NCBI GenBank assembly: GCA_023953835.1
Contig: JAMLJB010000001.1
Coordinates: forward strand, 186,001-250,000
Source of the DNA: Rhizobiaceae bacterium
Lineage (GTDB): Bacteria > Pseudomonadota > Alphaproteobacteria > Rhizobiales > Rhizobiaceae
DNA length: 64,000 nt
Direction of reading: 5' to 3'
In this document: positions 56,660 to 64,000 of the stretch, in pieces
Layout: each line of letters begins with the position of its first letter
Numbering within the stretch: position 1 is the stretch's first letter
Position numbers and translations under genes: made by a program
The notes under the pieces: model-generated
The model's database searches: none
What the model was told of the DNA's origin: nothing
The model's input: the letters and a program-made list of their open reading frames with translations, nothing else

Positions 56660-58066
56660 TCAACCGTCCGCCCGTCCCCGTTTCGACCCGGCAATGCGCG
56701 CCACCAGATCCGCCAAGGTCGTCGGCTGGAACTCGGCGACACCTGCCGACTGCGTCTGCTCGTCGTCCCGCGAGCCTGCAACCGGCGACACAGCCTGAAC
56801 AAAACCCAGCTTCCTGGCTTCCTTAAGTCGCTGCTGCGCATGCGCAACCGGCCTTATGGCGCCCGAGAGGCTGATTTCGCCGAAATAGACGCAATCGGCG
56901 GGCAGGGCAAGACCGGTGAGCGACGACACGAGCGCCGCCGCGACGGCAAGGTCGGCAGCGGGCTCCGCAATGCGATATCCGCCGGCCACATTGAGATAGA
57001 CATCATTGGTCGAGAAGCGCACGCCGCAATGCGCTTCCAACACCGCGAGGACCATCGAAAGGCGGGAATTGTCCCAGCCGACAACGGCGCGGCGCGGCGT
57101 CCCGAGCGGTGATGGAGCAACCAGCGCCTGAATCTCGACGAGGACCGGACGCGTGCCTTCCATTCCGGCGAAAACCGCCGCGCCGGGCGCGGCCGCGTGG
57201 CGCTCGCCGAGGAACAGTTCGGACGGATTGGCGACCTCGCGCAGGCCCTTGTCCGACATTTCGAAAACGCCGATTTCGTCGGTCGGGCCGAAGCGGTTCT
57301 TCACTGTGCGCAGGATGCGATAGTGGTGCCCGCCCTCGCCCTCGAAATAGAGGACCCCGTCCACCATGTGCTCCACGACGCGCGGTCCGGCGATCTGCCC
57401 TTCCTTCGTGACGTGGCCGACCAGCACCACCGCGGCACCTGTGGATTTCGCGTAGCGAATTATCGCCTGAGCCGCCGCGCGCACCTGTGTGACGGTTCCC
57501 GGAGCCGAATCAGCAAGGTCCGTCCAAAGTGTCTGGATGGAATCGAGAATGACGAGATCGGGGCGCTTGCCCTCCCCGATGGTTGTCAGGATATCCTCCA
57601 CATTGGTTTCGGCGGCAAGTTCTACCGGGGCGTCAGCCGCGCCCAGCCTTCGTGCGCGCAATCGAACCTGCGCAACCGCTTCTTCGCCAGAAACATACAC
57701 GATCCGGTGACCCTGACGCGCGAGCGCGGCGGCGGCCTGCATCAGAAGCGTTGACTTGCCGATACCGGGATCGCCGCCCACCAGCAAAGCAGATCCTCGA
57801 ACGAAGCCGCCGCCCGTCGCGCGGTCAAGCTCGCCGATGCCGCTGACGATGCGTGGCGCGTCTTCAATGTCGCCCGAAAGCGTGGCAAGCGCCACCGCCC
57901 TGCCCTTGCGCGGACTGCGCAGGCTTGCGGGACCGGAACCGATGCCGCCTGCCGTCCCTTCCTCGACGAGCGTGTTCCACTCGCCGCAGGCCTCGCACTT
58001 GCCCGCCCAGCGCGAAGAGACATTGCCGCATGCCTGGCACACAAACTGAACGCGCGTTTTTGCCAT
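56660..58066 (-). CDS. radA: DNA repair protein RadA
   Basis: 468 aa. A four-cysteine zinc finger at C10, C13, C24, C27; Walker A GGDPGIGKST at 97-106; and the RadA-specific KNRFG at 256-260. The C-terminal Lon-like domain follows. A RecA-related helicase-loading branch migration factor for recombination. It lies 18 bp after dnaB. In many rhizobia an alanine racemase (alr) gene sits between dnaB and radA, and it is not present here. Confidence 0.97.
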   Translation of the reverse strand: MAKTRVQFVCQACGNVSSRWAGKCEACGEWNTLVEEGTAGGIGSGPASLRSPRKGRAVALATLSGDIEDAPRIVSGIGELDRATGGGFVRGSALLVGGDPGIGKSTLLMQAAAALARQGHRIVYVSGEEAVAQVRLRARRLGAADAPVELAAETNVEDILTTIGEGKRPDLVILDSIQTLWTDLADSAPGTVTQVRAAAQAIIRYAKSTGAAVVLVGHVTKEGQIAGPRVVEHMVDGVLYFEGEGGHHYRILRTVKNRFGPTDEIGVFEMSDKGLREVANPSELFLGERHAAAPGAAVFAGMEGTRPVLVEIQALVAPSPLGTPRRAVVGWDNSRLSMVLAVLEAHCGVRFSTNDVYLNVAGGYRIAEPAADLAVAAALVSSLTGLALPADCVYFGEISLSGAIRPVAHAQQRLKEARKLGFVQAVSPVAGSRDDEQTQSAGVAEFQPTTLADLVARIAGSKRGRADG

Positions 58067-58084
58067 GGTTCAGGCCGGACCGCC

Positions 58085-59575
58085 CTATTCCATCCGTTCC
58101 GGAAGGTGGCTGTCGTCGGCAAGGTCGAAAAAGCGGGTAAATTCGCCCTGAAAGCCCATCTGGACCGTTCCTGTCGGGCCATGACGCTGCTTCGCGATAA
58201 TGACCTCGGCCTTCCCACGCGCCTCGTTCATCTCATTTTCCCACTTCAGATAGTCCTCTGTTCCGGGCTTGGGCTCGCGGTTCTTGAGGTAATATTCATC
58301 GCGATAGACGAATAAGACGACATCGGCGTCCTGCTCGATGGAGCCGGATTCGCGAAGGTCTGACAGTTGCGGCCGCTTGTCGTCGCGGCTTTCCACCTGA
58401 CGCGACAATTGTGACAACGCCACAATCGGCACGCCAAGTTCCTTCGCCAACGCCTTGAGGCCGGTGGTGATTTCGGTGATTTCCTGCACCCGGTTTTCGC
58501 CCGCCCGCTTCGATGAGCCGGTCATGAGCTGGATATAGTCGATGACGATCACATCCAGCCCGCGCTGGCGCTTGAGGCGTCGGGCGCGCGCCGCAAGCTG
58601 CGCAATGGAAATGCCGCCGGTCTGGTCGATGAAGAGCGGAATTTTCTGCATGGTCTGCGAACAAGCCACCAGCTTTTCGAAATCGGATTCGGTGATTTCG
58701 CCTCGCCTGATCTTGGACGAGGGAATCTCCGTCTGCTCGGAGATGATACGGGTGGCCAATTGCTCGGACGACATTTCGAGCGAAAAGAAGCCGATCACGC
58801 CGCCATTGCTTGCCTTGAACGATCCGTCAGCCTGCTGCGCGGGCTCGTATGCGTGGGCGATATTGAAGGCGATGTTCGTCGCAAGCGATGTCTTTCCCAT
58901 GCCGGGGCGTCCCGCGAGCACGATGAGATCCGAGGGCTGCAGCCCTCCCATTCGCCTGTCCAGGTCCCGGATGCCGGTCGATATGCCGGACAGACCGCCG
59001 TCGCGCATATAGGCGGCATTGGCCATGTCCACGGCGGTCTTGACCGCATCGGTGAAGCTCTCGAATCCGCCGTCGTAGCGGCCTGTTTCGGCCAGTTCGA
59101 ACAGGCGGCGCTCTGCCGTTTCGATCTGCTCGCGCGGCGACATATCCACGGGCGCGTCATAAGCGACGTTCACCATGTCCTCGCCCACCGAAATCAGCGC
59201 GCGGCGCGTGGCAAGCTCATAGATGGCGCGGCCATAGTCGCCGGCGTTAATCACAGTGACGGCTTCGGCGGCAAGGCGCGCCAGATAGTGCGACACCGTC
59301 ATGTCGCCAACCTTTTCTTCCGCGGGAACGAAGTTCTTCATCGTCACCGGATTGGCCATCTTGCCCATGCGGATGAGCTCAGCGCCAACCTCGAAAATCT
59401 TCCGGTGGAGCGGCTCGAAAAAGTGCTCCGCCCTCAAGAAATCCGAAACGCGGTAATAGGCGTCGTTGTTGACCAGAATTGCGCCCAACAACGCCTGTTC
59501 CGCCTCCACATTATTGGGAGCCTCACGATAAAGTGGCGTTTCCGCCACCTGGAATTTGCGTGCTGCCTCGGCCAT
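58085..59575 (-). CDS. dnaB: replicative DNA helicase DnaB
   Basis: 496 aa from the ATG at 59575; an ATG at 59602 gives nine more residues. Walker A GRPGMGKTS at 222-230, hexamer motifs DVIVIDYIQLM and the final DESYLPER-like end (DDSHLPERME). Loads at replication forks. Followed by radA. The 168 bp upstream to the Rsm22 gene hold its promoter. Confidence 0.97.
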   Translation of the reverse strand: MAEAARKFQVAETPLYREAPNNVEAEQALLGAILVNNDAYYRVSDFLRAEHFFEPLHRKIFEVGAELIRMGKMANPVTMKNFVPAEEKVGDMTVSHYLARLAAEAVTVINAGDYGRAIYELATRRALISVGEDMVNVAYDAPVDMSPREQIETAERRLFELAETGRYDGGFESFTDAVKTAVDMANAAYMRDGGLSGISTGIRDLDRRMGGLQPSDLIVLAGRPGMGKTSLATNIAFNIAHAYEPAQQADGSFKASNGGVIGFFSLEMSSEQLATRIISEQTEIPSSKIRRGEITESDFEKLVACSQTMQKIPLFIDQTGGISIAQLAARARRLKRQRGLDVIVIDYIQLMTGSSKRAGENRVQEITEITTGLKALAKELGVPIVALSQLSRQVESRDDKRPQLSDLRESGSIEQDADVVLFVYRDEYYLKNREPKPGTEDYLKWENEMNEARGKAEVIIAKQRHGPTGTVQMGFQGEFTRFFDLADDSHLPERME

Positions 59576-59770
59576 TTTTCTCTTTCGGTCCCCGCGCTCC
59601 AAATGGCGGTATCAGACGCAATGCCCCAATGTTGCACCAAAGTTTACCGGTGATAGCGCGGTGCCCGCGATTCACACTGATTCACAGGCGAACTGAAACA
59701 GGTGATTGACGCGAATCGAATTGGGAGAATAGCGCAATAAACCAGAACAAAACAGGAATATCTCAGGCGC

Positions 59771-60781
59771 TCAGAACTCGTCCACAGCATCTCCCCATTC
59801 AACGCGGCGCGCAATGCGGAATGTTTCGTTCTGCCGTTTGGAAACGGTGCGGTAGTCCGTCTGGCCATCCGGCGCGCAGAGCTTGAGGTCGATGCGGCCT
59901 TTCCCCTGTCGCGGAGGGGCGATGACGCGCGCGCTGCGCGGTGCGGTCGCAGTCCGCGTCGCAGCGAGAAATATGAACTTCTCGTCCTCCCACGGCGCTT
60001 CGCCGCCTTTCGCCAGTCGATGCATGCGCGCCCGCGCCACGCGTCGGGAAAAATGGCACCAGTCAGGCGCTTTGAGCGGACATGGTTTTTCATGCGCGCA
60101 GGGCGCGGCAATGTGCGCGCCCTCGCCGAGAAGAATATCGCGCGACTGAAGGATGCGATGCCAGCCCGCGGGCGTCCCCGGTTCGACAATGACCAGGACT
60201 TGCTTTGCTGCACGCCAAAGCCGCACGACTAGGCCAGGAATCGCTTGCGGCGGCAATTCGTCCAGCACATAGGCAAGTGTCACCAGATCCACCGCCGGTG
60301 CCGTCTCAAGGGCAAGCGTTGCGTCACCCTCCGACCAGCGGCTTTCGATACCGGGCAAATCCCGCGACAGCGTGCGCCCCATATTCGCGGCTTCGGAACT
60401 GGCATCAAGCATCTCGGCCCGTTCCAGCGAGGGCCAGCAGTCGGTCGCGGCCCAAAGCACCGTCCCCGGGCCAGCGCCCGCATCGAGCAAGCTCAACGGC
60501 GAGAAACCCGGCAGCGCGTCGTCGAGCATCGCAAAGCTCGTCCGGATTGCCGCGTAGGTCGCAGGCATGCGCGCCGCAAGATACGCCTTTATGGCCAGCG
60601 CGTCGGAAAGGTGTAGCCGTCCGTCGCGAACCTCGGAGCGGTACCGTTGGGAAAGATTTGCGCTCGCCGCCTGCAATGCCGAAAGCGGTACGCCTTCCAG
60701 CATTCCATCAATTGCGGCGCGCAATCGTGGTGGAAGCTCCACGTCAAACTCCACGAGGCCCAAGCAGGATGACGCCCGCAC
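59771..60781 (-). CDS. small ribosomal subunit Rsm22/METTL17-like methyltransferase
   Basis: 336 aa. SAM-type motif DAGAGPGT at 100-107 and, in the C-terminal part, four cysteines C228, C234, C242 ([18 protein letters not shown]) and C302 (KLCAPDG) that match the proposed 4Fe-4S site of mitochondrial Rsm22/METTL17. The family acts in mitoribosome assembly. The coding region starts 38 bp inside ynfA if the first ATG is used; a GTG nine codons later gives an 11-bp overlap. Confidence 0.9.
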   Translation of the reverse strand: MRASSCLGLVEFDVELPPRLRAAIDGMLEGVPLSALQAASANLSQRYRSEVRDGRLHLSDALAIKAYLAARMPATYAAIRTSFAMLDDALPGFSPLSLLDAGAGPGTVLWAATDCWPSLERAEMLDASSEAANMGRTLSRDLPGIESRWSEGDATLALETAPAVDLVTLAYVLDELPPQAIPGLVVRLWRAAKQVLVIVEPGTPAGWHRILQSRDILLGEGAHIAAPCAHEKPCPLKAPDWCHFSRRVARARMHRLAKGGEAPWEDEKFIFLAATRTATAPRSARVIAPPRQGKGRIDLKLCAPDGQTDYRTVSKRQNETFRIARRVEWGDAVDEF

Positions 60782-61067
60782 CCATCAGGCAGATGGCTGC
60801 GCCGGTCACATCCCAGCGATCCGGGCGGACACCTTCAACGAACCAGAGCCATGCAAGCGATGCGGCGATGTAGACGCCGCCATAGGCCGCATAGGCGCGC
60901 CCCGCCGCGTTGCTGTCAACCAACGCCAGCAACCACGCAAAGGCGATGAGCGATGCCGCTCCGGGTATGAGCCAAAGCGCGGAATGCCCGAGCTTCCACC
61001 ATTTCCAGACCGCGAAACATCCGGCAATTTCCGCCAACGCCGCCGCAGCATAGATCAGGAAGCTCAT
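60744..61067 (-). CDS. YnfA family membrane protein
   Basis: 107 aa with four transmembrane helices, beginning [21 protein letters not shown], the UPF0060/YnfA fingerprint, and [25 protein letters not shown]. Related to small multidrug resistance exporters; YnfA in Shigella has been linked to drug efflux. A TTGCTCCCA inverted repeat lies just upstream. Confidence 0.92.
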   Translation of the reverse strand: MSFLIYAAAALAEIAGCFAVWKWWKLGHSALWLIPGAASLIAFAWLLALVDSNAAGRAYAAYGGVYIAASLAWLWFVEGVRPDRWDVTGAAICLMGAGVILLGPRGV

Positions 61068-61079
61068 TTTTCGCCTTTG

Positions 61080-61108
61080 TTGCTCCCAGCCTGAATAGGT
61101 GGGAGCAA
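61080..61108. promoter_or_regulatory. inverted repeat upstream of ynfA
   Basis: TTGCTCCCA, 11 bases, TGGGAGCAA (perfect 9-bp arms, the spacer can extend the stem by three pairs). It ends 12 nt before the ynfA ATG, directly ahead of the AAGGCG ribosome binding site. It may be an operator or a leader hairpin controlling translation. Confidence 0.5.
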
Positions 61109-61168
61109 TCATGGATGCAAGAATTAAGCGGTCGGGTCCGAGCGGGGTCAACGAAAACTGCAAAGCCG

Positions 61169-62449
61169 CTATTTGCTGCGTGCCTTGCGCGTCTTTCGCG
61201 ATTGCGGCGCGGGTTCTGCAGCGTCGCGGAGCGCGAGTGCCTTCTCGCACTTTTCCATGTAATTGCGCGCAATCGGCAAAGTATCGTTGCGACGCGTGAG
61301 CTGGATTTGAAACACCATGAGATCCTGCCACCGAAAAGCAGCTTCCGACCCGGCCAGATAGAAATCCCACATGCGGCAGAAACGCTCGTCATAAATCGCC
61401 TTGGCCTTCTCGCGGTTCGCCAGGAACCGGTCGCGCCAGTGCTTCAGTGTTTCGGCATAGTGCAGCCTCAGGATTTCGACATCTGTCGTCATGAGGCCGG
61501 CTTTTTCGATTGCGGGCAGCACTTCAGAGAGCGCCGGAATATAACCGCCGGGAAAAATATGCTTGCGGATGAATGCATTGGTGGCCACCGGCGGCCCGAA
61601 ACGGCCAATGGAGTGCAGCACCATGACGCCATCCGGCTTAAGAAGCTTCGCGGCCTGATCGAAGAAAGTCCGGTAGTGATTTACGCCCACATGCTCGAAC
61701 ATTCCGACTGAGATGATGCGGTCAAAGCGTTCGTTTATCTCGCGGTAGTCCTTCATCTCGAAATGAACGCGGCCATCGAGATGTTCGGCCTGCGCTCGCT
61801 GCACAGCAATCGAATGCTGCTCGGTTGAAAGAGTAACGCCGAGCACATCGACGTCGAAAGTACGCGCGAGATAGAGGCCCAGCCCGCCCCAGCCGCAACC
61901 AATGTCCAGCACATTTTGGCCCGGCCTGATCGCGAGCTTCGCGGCGAGGTGCCGCTTCTTGGCGAGTTGAGCCTGTTCGAGCGTCATTTCGGGGCTTTCG
62001 AAATAGGCGCAGGAATATTGCATGTCCTCGTCCAGAAAGAGCCGGTAGAGGTCCGCCGAAAGATCGTAGTGCCGGGCAACGTTGCGCCGCGAGCGCCGGG
62101 GCGAGTTCAGTTGCTGCAACCGCCTGAAGGCAATGCGCACACCCTCGACGGCACGCGTCCAGCTTGCCTCGATGCTGCCGTTCGGTCCCATATTGCGATA
62201 GGCAAGGTGCAGCATCGAAAGCACATCACCTTCGATGAAATCGAGCTCACCGTCCATATATGCCTCGGGCATGGCGAGCATCGGATCGAAGGCAATCGCG
62301 CGCTGCGCACGCGCCGAATGAATTGCAACGTGAACCGGGTCACCGCTGCCGTCACCGAATTTGTGCGAGGTGCCACCTGGGCCGGAAACAGTCAGGTTTC
62401 CGGTCTTCACAAGGCGGTCGAGAACGCGACGGAGGAAAATGTTCATCAC
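61169..62449 (-). CDS. cfa: cyclopropane-fatty-acyl-phospholipid synthase
   Basis: 426 aa. SAM-binding [10 protein letters not shown] near residue 185, [14 protein letters not shown], the QYSCAYF motif and SVGMFEHVG with catalytic glutamate. It adds a methylene bridge to cis double bonds of membrane lipids, giving acid and stress tolerance. The C-terminus is basic. Monocistronic, with rplI upstream on the same strand beyond a terminator. Confidence 0.95.
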   Translation of the reverse strand: MMNIFLRRVLDRLVKTGNLTVSGPGGTSHKFGDGSGDPVHVAIHSARAQRAIAFDPMLAMPEAYMDGELDFIEGDVLSMLHLAYRNMGPNGSIEASWTRAVEGVRIAFRRLQQLNSPRRSRRNVARHYDLSADLYRLFLDEDMQYSCAYFESPEMTLEQAQLAKKRHLAAKLAIRPGQNVLDIGCGWGGLGLYLARTFDVDVLGVTLSTEQHSIAVQRAQAEHLDGRVHFEMKDYREINERFDRIISVGMFEHVGVNHYRTFFDQAAKLLKPDGVMVLHSIGRFGPPVATNAFIRKHIFPGGYIPALSEVLPAIEKAGLMTTDVEILRLHYAETLKHWRDRFLANREKAKAIYDERFCRMWDFYLAGSEAAFRWQDLMVFQIQLTRRNDTLPIARNYMEKCEKALALRDAAEPAPQSRKTRKARSK

Positions 62450-62521
62450 AAGACCTTTGCCACCTCCGCAAATCGTACATATACGATCACGAACTCGTCA
62501 ACTCATCGGGTCTCCTGGCAC

Positions 62522-62554
62522 AAAAAAGCCCGGCCGTTTGGCCCGGGCCTTTCT
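62522..62554 (-). terminator. rho-independent terminator of the rpsF-rpsR-rplI operon
   Basis: On the minus strand GGCCCGGGCC, loop AAAC, GGCCGGGC, then six U. The stem holds one bulged G. It lies 25-55 bp after the rplI stop. Confidence 0.85.
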
Positions 62555-62577
62555 TGTTCATCGCGAATTGCGGTGGA

Positions 62578-63153
62578 TCAGGCCTCTTCGGCTTCCTCGC
62601 TGTTGGGGTCGAAGAAGTTCTCCGGGCGGGCATTCTCATTGATGTCGTCGCCATAGATCGCTTCCGCGGTGGTCAGCGTTTCACCCTTCGCCTGGCGCTC
62701 CGCCTCTTCCGAAGAGCGTGCGATGTTCAGCGTCACGGTCACTTCGACCTCGGGATGCAGCGAGATCGCGACATTGGTGAGACCGATGGTCTTGATCGGG
62801 TGGTTCAATTCGACCTGGTTGCGGGCGACAGTGAACCCTTCGGCGGTCAGCAGATCGGCGATATCGCGCGTGGAAACCGAACCATAGAGCTGCCCCGTTT
62901 CGCCCGCGGAGCGAACGACCACAAAAGCCTTTCCGTCAAGCTTCTCGGCAACTGCCGAAGCTTCGGTCTTGCGCTCGAGATTGCGGGCTTCGAGCTGCGC
63001 GCGCTGGCCTTCGAACTTCTTCTTATTGTTGTCGTTGGCGCGCAGCGCCTTGCCCCTCGGCAGGAGGAAATTGCGCGCATAGCCGTCTTTCACCTTTACG
63101 GTGTCACCCATCTGGCCAAGCCGGGCGATGCGTTCAAGCAGGATAACTTCCAT
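62578..63153 (-). CDS. rplI: 50S ribosomal protein L9
   Basis: About 191 aa from the ATG at 63153, giving the canonical MEVILLERI; an ATG at 63159 is too close to the AAGGA. L9 links the L1 stalk region to the body of the 50S subunit. The C-terminus has the acidic extension common in alphaproteobacteria. It is 191 bp from rpsR, with hairpins in between. Confidence 0.97.
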   Translation of the reverse strand: MEVILLERIARLGQMGDTVKVKDGYARNFLLPRGKALRANDNNKKKFEGQRAQLEARNLERKTEASAVAEKLDGKAFVVVRSAGETGQLYGSVSTRDIADLLTAEGFTVARNQVELNHPIKTIGLTNVAISLHPEVEVTVTLNIARSSEEAERQAKGETLTTAEAIYGDDINENARPENFFDPNSEEAEEA

Positions 63154-63313
63154 CGTCATGTTCCTTTTCTTTGCAGCTCAAGCTGCGAAAATTGGAAACA
63201 GGCAAGGAAGAGAAAGGGCGCATGGCACCCGGTTCGCTGTCCTGCCTGTCTGGCAGTTAGGGCCCGCGTATCGCGGGTCCAACTCGGGCAAAGCCGCGCC
63301 CGAAGCGGTTGCA

Positions 63314-63333
63314 GCGGGCGGCAGGCCGCCCGC
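63314..63333 (-). promoter_or_regulatory. strong hairpin in the rpsR-rplI gap
   Basis: GCGGGCGGC, two bases, GCCGCCCGC: a perfect 9-bp GC stem, 11 bp after the rpsR stop. A second stem, GGGCCCGCG-TAT-CGCGGGTCC (one G-T), lies at 63262-63282. Neither is followed by a U-tract, so they are probably processing or stability elements of the polycistronic message. Rhizobial operons usually carry a DUF2232 gene here, and none is visible. Confidence 0.6.
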
Positions 63334-63344
63334 GAAAGAATTGC

Positions 63345-63593
63345 TCACTTCACCACATAGGGCAGAAGGCCGAGGAAACGGGCGCGCTTGATCGCCTTGG
63401 CGAGTTCGCGCTGCTTCTTCTGGCTGACCGCGGTGATGCGGGACGGCACGATCTTGCCGCGCTCGGAAATGTAGCGCTGCAACAGACGCACGTCCTTGTA
63501 GTCGATCTTCGGAGCGTTCGCACCGGAGAACGGACAGGTCTTGCGACGGCGATGAAAGGGCCGGCGGGTCGGGATCTGGTTGATGTCGACCAT
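63345..63593 (-). CDS. rpsR: 30S ribosomal protein S18
   Basis: 82 aa, beginning [22 protein letters not shown], with the conserved [22 protein letters not shown] region. It binds S6 in the platform of the 30S subunit. Its ATG overlaps the rpsF stop by one base (TAATG). Confidence 0.98.
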   Translation of the reverse strand: MVDINQIPTRRPFHRRRKTCPFSGANAPKIDYKDVRLLQRYISERGKIVPSRITAVSQKKQRELAKAIKRARFLGLLPYVVK

Positions 63594-64000
63594 TATTCGC
63601 TATCCCCTTCATTGTCGCGGCGGCGCGGAGCGCGGTCGCTGGTCGAACGCGGACGGTCGCGATCGCCGAACCCGCGGCCACCGCCGTCACGCTCGGGACG
63701 ATCGTCGCGGTCGCGCTTCTGCAGCATCGCGGACGGACCTTCCTCATGCGCGTCGACCTTGATGGTCAAAAAGCGCAGGACGTCTTCCGACAGACCCATC
63801 TGGCGCTCCATTTCGTTGAGCGCCGCCGGAGGCGTGTCGATGTCCATCAGCGTGTAGTACGCCTTACGATTCTTGTTGATGCGGTAGGTCAGGGACTTCA
63901 GTCCCCAGTTCTCTACCCGGCCAATCTTTCCGCCGCCTTCGGTGATGACGCCCTTGAAACGTTCAACGAGTTCATCCACCTGCTGCTGCGACAGGTCCTG
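63593..64000 (-). CDS. rpsF: 30S ribosomal protein S6 (N-terminus beyond the window)
   Basis: The reading frame continues open to the window edge, so about 10-12 N-terminal residues are missing. The visible part has [33 protein letters not shown] and [30 protein letters not shown], the S6 core, and a long Arg/Asp/Gly-rich tail typical of alphaproteobacterial S6. S6 pairs with S18, encoded directly after it. Confidence 0.97.
   Translation of the reverse strand, partial: QDLSQQQVDELVERFKGVITEGGGKIGRVENWGLKSLTYRINKNRKAYYTLMDIDTPPAALNEMERQMGLSEDVLRFLTIKVDAHEEGPSAMLQKRDRDDRPERDGGGRGFGDRDRPRSTSDRAPRRRDNEGDSE

Noticed and set aside
62260..63360. 366-aa open frame antisense to cfa, rplI and the gap
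   Set aside because: Crosses three independent features including the terminator; composition follows the opposite strand genes.

Overview
The window is a gene-dense chromosomal segment of an alphaproteobacterium, most likely order Hyphomicrobiales (Rhizobiales), near Phyllobacteriaceae/Mesorhizobium-like genera. The placement rests on gene content and order: an aapJQMP general amino-acid transporter, HdaA, a CIRCE-controlled groESL, a stand-alone NDUFS4-type complex I protein, and the order rpsF-rpsR-rplI ... dnaB-radA-cvpA-purF. No mobile element, integrase, CRISPR array or rRNA gene was seen. Two tRNA genes are present. The ribosomal proteins, DnaB, GroEL and IleRS are all housekeeping types, so most of the window is core genome.

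Layout. 1-5.1 kb: a tandem M16 peptidase pair (the second cut by the window edge), rsmD and a long RluB-type pseudouridine synthase on the minus strand; tadA diverges, and a lipoprotein gene converges on it. 5.2-13.3 kb: ileS, an HdeD-like membrane protein, ribF with a HAD-like gene, then a three-gene operon of unknown role (membrane-anchored alpha/beta hydrolase, ICMT-like methyltransferase, Tat-exported hydrolase). 13.3-18.2 kb: groESL with CIRCE, a heat-shock-type promoter and an extra 21-bp palindrome, then DoxX / fumC / DoxX. 18.2-23.6 kb: ppk-ppx (polyphosphate synthesis and degradation), with a small zinc-finger gene and a flavin monooxygenase diverging. 23.7-30.9 kb: aapJQMP, metC, a Nudix hydrolase, tRNA-Arg(TCT), an NDUFS4-like gene and tRNA-Pro(TGG).

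31-39.4 kb is the most accessory-looking part: an SRPBCC protein, an SDR, a GntR-family regulator, and a divergent five-gene operon holding a complete PotABCD-like ABC importer, a hydantoin/Asp-Glu racemase and a GNAT acetyltransferase. Two identical-arm palindromes, exactly two helical turns apart, lie between the regulator and the operon. 39.4-50.8 kb: a flavin reductase, a CDP-alcohol phosphatidyltransferase / PerM / HdaA operon, divergent purMN, then gmk-yicC and mltG-fabF-acpP-fabG-fabD. 50.9-64 kb: an LtaS-like phosphoglycerol transferase converging on an atypical acyltransferase, an SDR, purF, cvpA, radA, dnaB, an Rsm22-type methyltransferase, ynfA, a cyclopropane fatty acid synthase, and rplI, rpsR and rpsF (rpsF cut by the window edge).

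How the parts relate: fatty-acid synthesis (acpP, fabF, fabG, fabD), lipid modification (cfa, CDP-alcohol transferase, acyltransferase) and envelope assembly (mltG, the LtaS-like protein) recur through the right half. Purine synthesis (purM, purN, purF, gmk) is spread over three loci. No previously described defence or secretion system is visible. The best candidates for something new are the hydrolase/methyltransferase operon at 10.9-13.3 kb, the GntR/ABC/racemase module, and several precise palindromes sitting in promoters. Gene calls rest on reading motifs in translated sequence; no database search was possible.
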